Below are positions 1-5,600 of a DNA stretch of 7,388 nucleotides, piece after piece (position 1 is the stretch's first letter; each line of letters opens with the position of its first letter). The DNA is from Candidatus Agrococcus pullicola (lineage in GTDB: Bacteria; Actinomycetota; Actinomycetes; Actinomycetales; Microbacteriaceae). Both the position numbers and the translations under genes were made by a program. The stretch covers positions 1-7,388 of the forward strand of contig DXDC01000399.1 in NCBI GenBank assembly GCA_019115685.1. Direction: 5' to 3'. The notes under the pieces were generated by a model. That model made no database searches, had not been told where the DNA came from, and was given only the letters and a program-made list of their open reading frames with translations.

Positions 1-197
1 GAAAGAGACTCGAACGCCGTCTCCCTCAGGTCACGGGTCGGAACATCGAAACTCGCGTACAGTTCACGAGCCTGAAACTGCCACATGAAGTCCGAAACGA
101 GTTCGGGAAGCGCATCGGTCAGCTTATCCAGCACCGCTTCCCATGTGACCGGCGCGCTCGAATGCCTAACCTCATCGTGGCTTCGCTCGGATCTCAT
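1..197 (-). CDS. PucR-type transcriptional regulator, N-terminal fragment (cut by window edge)
   Basis: Only the first 65 codons are in the window; the rest lies beyond the left edge. The ATG at 197 is well supported: an in-frame TGA sits 12 nt upstream, and a strong Shine-Dalgarno (GAAGGGGG) lies just before it. The visible protein reads as a short polar leader followed by amphipathic helix. Its spacing of features (LPEL around 30-33, ELYASFDVP around 45-52, DLRETAFESL at 56-65) resembles the N-terminal helical region of PucR/CdaR-family regulators, whose DNA-binding helix-turn-helix lies at the C terminus and so cannot be seen here. If correct, it is a cytoplasmic DNA-binding protein that could control the 2-oxoacid dehydrogenase operon just upstream, or genes outside the window. 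It is separated from that operon by 119 nt, enough for its own promoter. The family call rests on pattern memory only; a different helical protein is possible. Confidence 0.5.
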   Translation of the reverse strand, partial: MRSERSHDEVRHSSAPVTWEAVLDKLTDALPELVSDFMWQFQARELYASFDVPTRDLRETAFESL

Positions 198-316
198 GGG
201 CCCCCTTCACCAGATCGACGAAGGCATCGCCGCCATCATGGCGTCACTCGGTTCGCCCCACTGTACGCGCCACGGCATGCCGACCGCGAGCGCGGGCGTG
301 ACGTAGGCCGCGGGCC
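198..316 (-). promoter_or_regulatory. Intergenic region with palindromes and a possible promoter for the regulator gene
   Basis: This 119-nt gap separates the E2 stop codon from the regulator start. On the minus strand a TACAGT hexamer (260-265) fits the TAnnnT pattern of actinobacterial -10 elements and would give a leader of about 56 nt; no convincing -35 is seen. Two perfect dyads flank it: CGGCATGCCG at 273-282, where a -35 would sit, and CGCCAT-C-ATGGCG at 231-243, about 10 nt past the predicted transcription start. Such placement would suit operators for an autoregulated gene, but this is inference from position and symmetry alone. Confidence 0.3.
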
Positions 317-317
317 T
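305..317 (-). terminator. Short GC-only inverted repeat at the end of the E2 gene
   Basis: AGGCC-CGC-GGCCT forms a 5-bp stem with a 3-nt loop and begins on the last base of the E2 stop codon. No T-tract follows. It could be a weak terminator or pause site separating the dehydrogenase operon from the regulator gene, but a stem this short also arises by chance in GC-rich DNA. Confidence 0.2.
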
Positions 318-1603
318 CAGTCGAGCAGGAGCGCCGGTTCCTCGAGCACTGAAGCCACATCGGCGACGAACCTGCTCACGATGTCACCGTCGATCGCGCG
401 GTGATCGAACGAGCCGCCGACGGTCGTGACGAATCGCGGGCGCACTTCACCGTCGACGACCCACGGCTTCTGCTTGATCGTGCCGAGCGCCATGATCGCA
501 GTCTCGCCCGGGTTCAAGATCGGCGTACCGGTGTCCATGCCGAAGACGCCGATGTTCGTGATCGTGATCGTACCGTTCTGCATGTCGGCGGGCTGCGTCT
601 TCCCGTCGCGCGCCGTGACGGTCAGGTGCTCGAGCGCTTTCGCGAGCTCCAACAGCGAGAGATCCTGCGCATCCTTGATGTTCGGCACGAGCAGACCGCG
701 GGGCGTAGCAGCGGCGATACCGAGATTGACGTAGTGGTGCACGACGAGCTCGTCGCCCGTGAACGTCGAGTTCACGTTCGGGTTGCGGCGCACGGCCCAC
801 AGGATCGCCTTCGCCATGATCAGCAGAGGTGACACCTTGACGTCGGCGAAGTCGACCGAATTCTTCAGTCGTTTGACGAACTCCATCGTGCGCGTGGCAT
901 CGACGTCGACGAACACCGACACGTGCGGGGCGGTGAAGGCCGAGTCGACCATCCCTTTCGCGATCGCCTTCCTGACGCCCTTCACGGGGATGCGCTCATC
1001 CCGTCCGCCACTCCATTCGGGCGTCGTCAGGTTCTTGAACACGCTCGCCTGCTCGGCGGCGCGTACGACGTCATCCCGCGTCACCTCGCCCGCGATACCG
1101 GTGCCCTCGACGTTCTGCAGGTCGACGTCGAGATCTTTTGCGAGCTTCCGAATGGGCGGTTTCGCGATCACGGGCGTCGCACCCGCGGCGGGCATGGACT
1201 TCGGGACCTCCGGCCTGGACGCGGCGGGAGGGTTCTGCACCGTCTTCGGCTTCCGCCGCCTCGTCGACGGGGCGTCGCGCACTCCGTACCCGACGAGCAC
1301 AGCGCCATCCCCCTCCTGCGTGATCGTTTGCTCCGTATCCACGGCAGCGGACTCGGTCTCCTCGCTCTCACCGCCGGAGATACGAATGATCGGCGCTCCG
1401 ACCTGCACGGTATCGCCCTCGCCGACCAGCAGTTCCTCAACAACGCCCTCGAACGGGCTCGGCAACTCGACAAGCGACTTCGCCGTCTCAACTTCGAGGA
1501 TCACGTCGTTGACGTTCACGGTGTCGCCCTTGGCGACCTTCCACGAAACGATGTCGGCCTCCGTCAATCCCTCACCGGGGTCGGGCAGCAGAAAATCGGG
1601 CAC
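317..1603 (-). CDS. bkdC: 2-oxoacid dehydrogenase complex E2, dihydrolipoamide acyltransferase (branched-chain type)
   Basis: This 428-residue protein is the core acyltransferase that moves the acyl group from E1 to coenzyme A through a swinging lipoyl-lysine. Three parts are visible. A single lipoyl domain spans about 1-76, with the lipoylation site in VETAKS (K42). A peripheral-subunit binding domain lies at about 144-183 ([13 protein letters not shown]...GEVTRDDV). The catalytic domain, about 203-428, ends with the family motif DHRAIDG (H401, D405). The linker holds an LVGYG patch and an RRRK run, typical as I recall of actinobacterial branched-chain E2 proteins. The start is GTG at 1603, with GAGGAGG six bases upstream overlapping the E1-beta stop codon. 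Actinobacteria usually make acetyl-CoA with the single-chain AceE, so an alpha/beta E1 plus this E2 favours branched-chain or related 2-oxo acids over pyruvate. The substrate is inferred. E3 must be encoded elsewhere. Confidence 0.93.
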   Translation of the reverse strand: MPDFLLPDPGEGLTEADIVSWKVAKGDTVNVNDVILEVETAKSLVELPSPFEGVVEELLVGEGDTVQVGAPIIRISGGESEETESAAVDTEQTITQEGDGAVLVGYGVRDAPSTRRRKPKTVQNPPAASRPEVPKSMPAAGATPVIAKPPIRKLAKDLDVDLQNVEGTGIAGEVTRDDVVRAAEQASVFKNLTTPEWSGGRDERIPVKGVRKAIAKGMVDSAFTAPHVSVFVDVDATRTMEFVKRLKNSVDFADVKVSPLLIMAKAILWAVRRNPNVNSTFTGDELVVHHYVNLGIAAATPRGLLVPNIKDAQDLSLLELAKALEHLTVTARDGKTQPADMQNGTITITNIGVFGMDTGTPILNPGETAIMALGTIKQKPWVVDGEVRPRFVTTVGGSFDHRAIDGDIVSRFVADVASVLEEPALLLD

Positions 1604-1610
1604 GGGAATC

Positions 1611-1617
1611 CTCCTCA
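1611..1617 (-). promoter_or_regulatory. Ribosome binding site of E2 fused with the E1-beta stop codon
   Basis: The minus strand reads TGAGGAGG: the TGA (1615-1617) ends E1-beta and runs into the E2 Shine-Dalgarno, with the GTG start a few bases on. Ribosomes finishing E1-beta therefore release on the E2 binding site, which should couple translation of the two subunits. This arrangement also supports GTG 1603 as the true E2 start. Confidence 0.8.
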
Positions 1618-2592
1618 GTAGGCCATCACGCGATCGACGGCGTCGAGTACTCGGTCGGCGTCAGGCAGATAAACCGCCTCCAGCTGCGCCGGCGGGAAGG
1701 GCGCATCGAAACCCGAAACGCGCATGACGGGCGCTTCGAGCGAGTAGAAGCAGCGCTCCTGCAGTGTCGCGGCGATCTCGGAACCGATCGAAACGTGCCC
1801 CGGCGCTTCCTGCGCAACAACGCAGCGGCCGGTCTTCCGCAGACTCTCGACCAACGGTTCGAAATCGAGCGGACTCAGCGAGCGGACATCGACAACCTCG
1901 CACGAGACACCTTCGTTCTCGGCGATCGTCGCCGCCTGCATCAGGACGTGCACCATCGCCGAGTGGCCGATCAGGGTGACGTCCGTACCCTGTCTGGCGA
2001 CAATGGACTCGTGCAGCGCGTACTGCGCCCCTCCGGTCGAGACCTCGCCCCTCGCCCAGTACTTCGCCTTCGGCTCCATGAAGATCACCGGATCGTTCGA
2101 TTCGATCGCCTGGCGCATCATCCAGTAGGCGTCATTCGCGGTCGATGGCGCGACAACTCGCAGACCAGAGGTGTGCGCGAAGTAGCCCTCGGGGCTCTCC
2201 TGGTGATGTTCGACGGCGCCGATGTGACCCCCGTGCGGGATGCGCACGACGACGGGGAACGACTGGCGACCGCGGTGCCGATTCGTGAGCTTCGCCAACT
2301 GCGACACGATCTGATCGAAGCCCGGGTACACGAAGCCGTCGAACTGGATCTCGCACACCGGTCGGTAGCCACGCATCGCAAGGCCGATAGCGGTGCCGAC
2401 GATGCCCGCTTCCGCAAGGGGCGTATCGAGTACTCGTCCGGCGCCGAACTCGGCCTTGAGACCGTCGGTGACACGGAAGACGCCCCCGAGATCGCCGATG
2501 TCCTCGCCCATGAGCAGGACGCTGTCGTCAGCGGCCATGGCGTCCCGCATAGCGAGATTCAGGGCCTTCGCAATAGGGAGCTGCTCGGTCAT
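1615..2592 (-). CDS. bkdB: 2-oxoacid dehydrogenase E1 component, beta subunit (branched-chain type)
   Basis: This 325-residue subunit pairs with E1-alpha to form the thiamine-diphosphate-dependent decarboxylase that transfers the acyl group to the lipoyl arm of E2. The expected landmarks are present: [15 protein letters not shown] at 28-42; [11 protein letters not shown] at 56-66, whose E61 is the expected glutamate that activates the cofactor; the HHQESPE loop at 129-135 preceding FAH; and the C-terminal transketolase-type domain with GFDAPFPP at 294-301. Length is normal for the family. The ATG start at 2592 overlaps the E1-alpha stop as ATGA, so translation is probably coupled. The HHxxSPE loop is close to the form in branched-chain 2-oxoacid dehydrogenases and also occurs in bacterial pyruvate enzymes, so it does not settle the substrate alone. 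Confidence 0.94.
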   Translation of the reverse strand: MTEQLPIAKALNLAMRDAMAADDSVLLMGEDIGDLGGVFRVTDGLKAEFGAGRVLDTPLAEAGIVGTAIGLAMRGYRPVCEIQFDGFVYPGFDQIVSQLAKLTNRHRGRQSFPVVVRIPHGGHIGAVEHHQESPEGYFAHTSGLRVVAPSTANDAYWMMRQAIESNDPVIFMEPKAKYWARGEVSTGGAQYALHESIVARQGTDVTLIGHSAMVHVLMQAATIAENEGVSCEVVDVRSLSPLDFEPLVESLRKTGRCVVAQEAPGHVSIGSEIAATLQERCFYSLEAPVMRVSGFDAPFPPAQLEAVYLPDADRVLDAVDRVMAY

Positions 2593-3692
2593 TCGTCACT
2601 CCCGAAGCTGGCCTCGAAACGAGCGAGCGCGAGCTTCTGCTCTTCGAGGGTCTCGTTCGCGTCGGAGTAGACAAAATCGAAGATCTCATCGCTCGATGGT
2701 GTCGGGGCACTGAGCGTGTGGCGTCGAATCTCGGCTGCGACATCTTTCGCTTCTACGTCGATGGCGCTGAACACGTCTTCGCCGACCCCGCGTGCATTCA
2801 AGAAGCCGCGCATCCGCTCGATCGGGTCTCTCCGCTTCCATGACTCGAGTTCTTCACTGCTGCGGTACTTCGTCGGATCATCGCTCGTGGTGTGCGCCCC
2901 TATGCGGTAGGTGTCGAGTTCGAGATACTGCGGAGAGTTCTCCGAGCGGGCCGCATCGAGCATCGATCGGCTCACGGCATAGCTCGCGAGCGCATCGTTG
3001 CCATCGACCGAAGCGGCCGAGACACCGAAGCCGCTTGCGCGCCGCGCCAGCGAGGTCCGCGACTGCACGCTCGAGGGCACGGAGATCGCCCACTTGTTGT
3101 TCTGCACCATGAACAGCACGGGTGCTTCGTAACTGGCGGCGAATATCAGCGCCTCATTGGCGTCGCCCTGACTGGATGCGCCGTCTCCGTAGCAGACGAC
3201 GACGGCCTCGTCGGCGAGGAGGTCGCCCGAGCCGCTCGCGCCGTCGAAGCGTACGCCCATCGCATAGCCCGTGCCGTGCAGCGACTGCGTCCCGATAACG
3301 AGCGAGTACAGGCGGGCGCCACGCGTTTCGGCAGGGTCCCAGCCTCCGTGCGTCGCCCCGCGAAAGATGTCGATGATCTGCGCGAAACGCACGCCGCGAT
3401 TGTGCACCATGAGGTGCTCGCGGTAGCTCGGAAAGAGCGTGTCCTGGTCGCGCATGGCGAAAGCGACGCCGGCCTGCCCGCCCTCCTGCCCGATCGACGG
3501 CACCCAAAGGCCGAGCTTGCCCTGTCGCTGCAGATTGCCGGCTTCTGTGTCGAAGGCCCTCGTCAGCACCATGCTGCGGAGCATCTCGATGTACTGCTCG
3601 TCCGTCAGCTCGTCGACGATGCTCCACCACCGCTCAGTGTCGGTGGTGCGAATCTCGCTGCCGTCGACGTCGAGTAGTCGCGTCGGCGTCAT
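2589..3692 (-). CDS. bkdA: 2-oxoacid dehydrogenase E1 component, alpha subunit (branched-chain type)
   Basis: This 367-residue subunit carries most of the thiamine diphosphate and Mg binding site of the E1 decarboxylase. The cofactor motif is clear: GDG at 169-171 (CYGDGASSQGDANEAL), closing with QNNKWAIS at 197-204. The conserved loop RIGAHTTSDDPTKYR (263-277), with H267 at the active site, is also intact, as is the PSIGQEGGQAG entry segment (65-75). The open frame extends another 64 codons upstream, but that stretch lies inside the aminotransferase gene and is arginine-rich with no family resemblance. The ATG at 3692 forms an ATGA overlap with the aminotransferase stop and gives the usual length. 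The RIGAHTTSDDP loop is typical of branched-chain and bacterial pyruvate E1-alpha alike. The branched-chain assignment comes from the E2 partner and the aminotransferase neighbour. Confidence 0.94.
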   Translation of the reverse strand: MTPTRLLDVDGSEIRTTDTERWWSIVDELTDEQYIEMLRSMVLTRAFDTEAGNLQRQGKLGLWVPSIGQEGGQAGVAFAMRDQDTLFPSYREHLMVHNRGVRFAQIIDIFRGATHGGWDPAETRGARLYSLVIGTQSLHGTGYAMGVRFDGASGSGDLLADEAVVVCYGDGASSQGDANEALIFAASYEAPVLFMVQNNKWAISVPSSVQSRTSLARRASGFGVSAASVDGNDALASYAVSRSMLDAARSENSPQYLELDTYRIGAHTTSDDPTKYRSSEELESWKRRDPIERMRGFLNARGVGEDVFSAIDVEAKDVAAEIRRHTLSAPTPSSDEIFDFVYSDANETLEEQKLALARFEASFGSDE

Positions 3693-4747
3693 GCACTCCC
3701 CGCGATCTCGGCGGCGGCGGCGATAACCGGCTCCGTCGCCTGCTCCGTGCCGATGGAGATGCGCACACCGTCGGGGAACTGTCTCGCGACGATGCGATGG
3801 CGTTCGAGAATCTCCGGTACGAGCTCCGTCTGACGCTCGTTCGTGGCGACCCAGATGAAGTTGCCGTGCGGTTTCGGCACCCATACGCCGCGTTCGGAGA
3901 GCGCCGAATGGATCTCGAGTGCTCTATCCGCGATCGCCTCGGCACGCGCGAACACCTCTCCGGCGCTGTCGAGGGCGGCTACTGCTGCCCGCTGCGCAAG
4001 GGAGTCAACGGCAAAGGGGGCCACCGCATTGGATGCCGCTGCAAGAATACGCGGGTCGCCGATCGTGTATCCAACACGCAGACCCGCTAAACCGTAGGCT
4101 TTCGAGAACGTACGCAAAACGACGACGTTGTCTCGATCTGCTTGCGCAGCAAGGCCGTCGACGGTTTCCTCCCGCACGAATTCGATGTATGCCTCATCCA
4201 GCATGATGAGCACGTCGTCGGGGATGCGGTCGACGAAGGCATCGAATTCGGCTTGCGTGACAATGTTGCCGGTCGGATTATTCGGCGAGCAGACGATGAC
4301 AGCGCGGGTCCGCTCGGTCACGGCATCCGCCATGGCGTCCAGGTCGTGCGAGCAATCGTCCCGCAGCGGCACCTGCACCGACGTTCCTCCAGCCATCTGC
4401 ACGAGCAGCGGATAGGCCTCGAACGACCGCCAGGCATACACGATCTCGCTACCGGGTTCCGTCACTGCGGAAATCAGTTGCTGCAGGCCCATGACGGAAC
4501 CGTGCGTCACCAGGATTCGATTCGCGTCTATCTGGTGCTGCTCAGCAAGGGCATCGCGAACGCTACGGGCATCCGGAACCGGATACAGGTTCATCGACTC
4601 GGCGGCTTCGGTGATCGCCTCGATGACTGCCGGAAGCGGCGGAAAAGGGTTCTCATTGCTCGACAGCTTGTGCGCATCAGCGGGTGCTGGCTTGCCGGGC
4701 CGGTACGCCGGCAGCTGTTCGATGGATTCACGGATTCGTACTGGCAC
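3689..4747 (-). CDS. pat: Pyridoxal-phosphate aminotransferase, Pat/HisC2 type (aromatic amino acid or histidinol-phosphate)
   Basis: This 352-residue fold-type I aminotransferase resembles the actinobacterial aromatic aminotransferase Pat, a relative of HisC. Cofactor residues are all in place: NNPTG at 156-160, DEAY at 184-187, the Schiff-base lysine K216 in TFSKAYGLAGLR, R224 as phosphate ligand, and R329 in GVRISIG for the substrate carboxylate. SNENPFPP at 30-37 and HGSVMGLQQL at 82-91 fit Pat better than the GNGSDE form of true HisC, and YAWRSFEAYP is also Pat-like. It is the first gene of the operon, overlapping E1-alpha by 4 nt. A likely role is conversion of aromatic or branched amino acids to the 2-oxo acids that the downstream complex consumes; substrate is not fixed by sequence. 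The GTG start at 4747 gives the usual Pat N terminus and coincides with a predicted leaderless transcript start. Confidence 0.88.
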   Translation of the reverse strand: MPVRIRESIEQLPAYRPGKPAPADAHKLSSNENPFPPLPAVIEAITEAAESMNLYPVPDARSVRDALAEQHQIDANRILVTHGSVMGLQQLISAVTEPGSEIVYAWRSFEAYPLLVQMAGGTSVQVPLRDDCSHDLDAMADAVTERTRAVIVCSPNNPTGNIVTQAEFDAFVDRIPDDVLIMLDEAYIEFVREETVDGLAAQADRDNVVVLRTFSKAYGLAGLRVGYTIGDPRILAAASNAVAPFAVDSLAQRAAVAALDSAGEVFARAEAIADRALEIHSALSERGVWVPKPHGNFIWVATNERQTELVPEILERHRIVARQFPDGVRISIGTEQATEPVIAAAAEIAGSA

Positions 4748-4753
4748 GAAACT

Positions 4754-4759
4754 AGGCTA
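4754..4759 (-). promoter_or_regulatory. Leaderless-type -10 element for the aminotransferase operon
   Basis: TAGCCT on the minus strand matches the TAnnnT consensus. Six bases (AGTTTC) separate it from the GTG start, so transcription would begin on the first base of the start codon. This is the classic actinobacterial leaderless layout. It explains why no Shine-Dalgarno is well placed: the nearest purine run, GGGAGGG, ends 13 nt before the GTG. A weak -35 (TGCGCA) lies 17 bp upstream of the -10. Confidence 0.6.
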
Positions 4760-4770
4760 AGCCCTCCCGC

Positions 4771-4816
4771 CTCCTATGCGCAGCATATTCACTGGTGAGA
4801 GAATGCTCCTATGCGC
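4771..4816. repeat. 11-bp direct repeat across the divergent promoter
   Basis: CTCCTATGCGC occurs exactly at 4771-4781 and again at 4806-4816, 35 bp start to start. The right copy contains the start codon of the membrane protein gene (ATG at 4811). Between the copies lies an imperfect dyad centred near 4793/4794 (TCAC-TG-GTGA, with outer arms AGCAT and ATGCT). The 63-bp gap 4748-4810 is the only promoter space for two divergent genes. A possible plus-strand -10 (CATATT, 4784-4789) would give a leader of about 15 nt. The repeat may be a binding site pair or the scar of a small duplication. Confidence 0.55.
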
Positions 4817-5215
4817 TTCTTCCTGCGAATCGTGTTCACCGCCGTAGCCACCTGGCTGGTCAGCCTCATCCTCCCCGGGTTGGAGATCGACAGCTTCGGA
4901 TCCGACTGGTGGCAACTCGCCCTGACAACACTCGCCGTTGCGTTCGGATTCGGCATCATCAACGCCACGATTGGCAACCTGATTCGCATCGTCGCCTTCC
5001 CCGTGTACATCCTCACCCTCGGGATTATCTCGTTCTTCGTGAACGGGCTGCTGCTGATGATCGTGCACTGGGTTTCCGAGGCGCTCGGCTGGGGACTGTA
5101 CATCGACAACTACTGGTGGGGCATCCTCGGCGCGTTCCTGATCTCACTCACGACCGGCATCATCACGATGATCACCCGCCCGGTATTCGGCAAGCGCCGC
5201 CAGCGGAAGCGCTAG
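4811..5215 (+). CDS. Four-helix membrane protein of the PF04020 'phage holin family' type
   Basis: The protein has 134 residues and is mostly hydrophobic. Four likely membrane segments are seen at about 4-22, 34-53, 58-86 (longer, perhaps broken) and 102-121, followed by a basic tail (FGKRRQRKR). The stretch IRIVAFPVYILTLGIISFFVNGLLLMIV carries the signature of the PF04020 family (P..LTLG..FF.N...L). Despite the family name, these proteins are common chromosomal genes in bacteria with no prophage around them, and their function is unknown; nothing phage-like is visible here. The ATG at 4811 has only a weak GAGAGA upstream. The gene is divergent from the aminotransferase operon and converges on the coiled-coil protein gene, sharing its stop codon position. 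Confidence 0.85.
   Translation: MRFFLRIVFTAVATWLVSLILPGLEIDSFGSDWWQLALTTLAVAFGFGIINATIGNLIRIVAFPVYILTLGIISFFVNGLLLMIVHWVSEALGWGLYIDNYWWGILGAFLISLTTGIITMITRPVFGKRRQRKR
5212..5215. other. Shared CTAG: stop codons of two convergent genes
   Basis: The palindrome CTAG serves as TAG stop for the plus-strand membrane protein (5213-5215) and as TAG stop for the minus-strand coiled-coil protein (5212-5214). The two genes thus overlap tail to tail by 4 nt with no room for a terminator between them. Any termination signal must lie inside the opposite coding sequence. Confidence 0.9.
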
Positions 5216-5550
5216 TCGTTCCCGACAGGGTCGGATGCTGGTGTTTCATCCGTCCCGTACGCCGGCGAAGGAGGGGGCCCCTCGTCCTCGTCGTCCTCAA
5301 TGTCTTTCAGGATCGCCTGGGTTTTGTCACGAAGTGCTGAGAGTCGCGACTCAAGGTCCGACTGCGCTTCTTCCCAGCGCTTCTCGTACGTGCGCTGCAG
5401 ATCTTCCAGGTCTGCCTGCGATGGCAGGTTCAGCGCCCGAAGTCGCTCCTGTTGCTGCTGTGGCGTCAAGTCCTCCGGTGTCGCCAGTATGTCGCCGATC
5501 TTGCCGCTCAGTTCGATCAGCTGCTCGTAGTCAAGGTTCTTGTCGTTCAC
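5212..5550 (-). CDS. Small acidic coiled-coil protein of unknown function
   Basis: I do not recognise this 112-residue protein. It is built of two predicted helices: about 7-24, and a long charged one from about 44 to 85 (LEDLQRTYEKRWEEAQ onward) with coiled-coil character. A QQQQ run (31-34) lies between them, and an acidic, proline-rich, probably disordered tail (DEDEGPPPSPAYGTDE) follows. There is no signal peptide or membrane segment. It is the third gene of the WXG100-like/hydrolase unit, starting 50 nt after the hydrolase stop, so a role with those proteins (chaperone, partner, immunity protein or co-substrate) is possible but unproven. The tail contains YGTDE (98-102), which matches the loose type VII export motif YxxxD/E, possibly by chance. 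I chose GTG 5550 because GGAGGG lies just upstream; an earlier GTG at 5601 overlaps the hydrolase stop but lacks a Shine-Dalgarno. Confidence 0.75.
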   Translation of the reverse strand: MNDKNLDYEQLIELSGKIGDILATPEDLTPQQQQERLRALNLPSQADLEDLQRTYEKRWEEAQSDLESRLSALRDKTQAILKDIEDDEDEGPPPSPAYGTDETPASDPVGND

Positions 5551-5600
5551 AGGCCCTCCAGGTTGGCGTGCTGCGCTTTCCACTCTGCCACGAGCTGCCA

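Noticed and set aside
759..1727. Long open frame on the plus strand opposite the E2 gene
   Set aside because: The minus strand encodes a complete, motif-bearing E2. The plus-strand translation is rich in Ser, Thr, Arg and Pro, has no family resemblance and reflects the high GC of the antisense strand.
1795..2670. Long plus-strand frame opposite E1-beta
   Set aside because: It is antisense to a clear E1-beta gene, with an arginine/aspartate-rich composition typical of shadow frames and no motif.
2892..3677. Plus-strand frame opposite E1-alpha
   Set aside because: Shadow of E1-alpha; no recognisable domain and no good ribosome binding site tied to it.
3693..3884. 64-codon N-terminal extension of E1-alpha
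   Set aside because: It lies wholly within the aminotransferase gene, is arginine-rich, and the ATGA overlap at 3689-3692 gives a normal-length E1-alpha.
4811..5215. Prophage or lysis cassette suggested by the 'holin' family name
   Set aside because: No endolysin, capsid, tail or integrase gene is nearby; PF04020 proteins are widespread chromosomal membrane proteins.
5265..5285. GC-rich inverted repeat (GAGGGG-G-CCCCTC) as a terminator
   Set aside because: It lies within the coiled-coil protein's coding sequence (Gly-Pro-Pro-Pro codons), leaves almost no loop, and has no T-tract.
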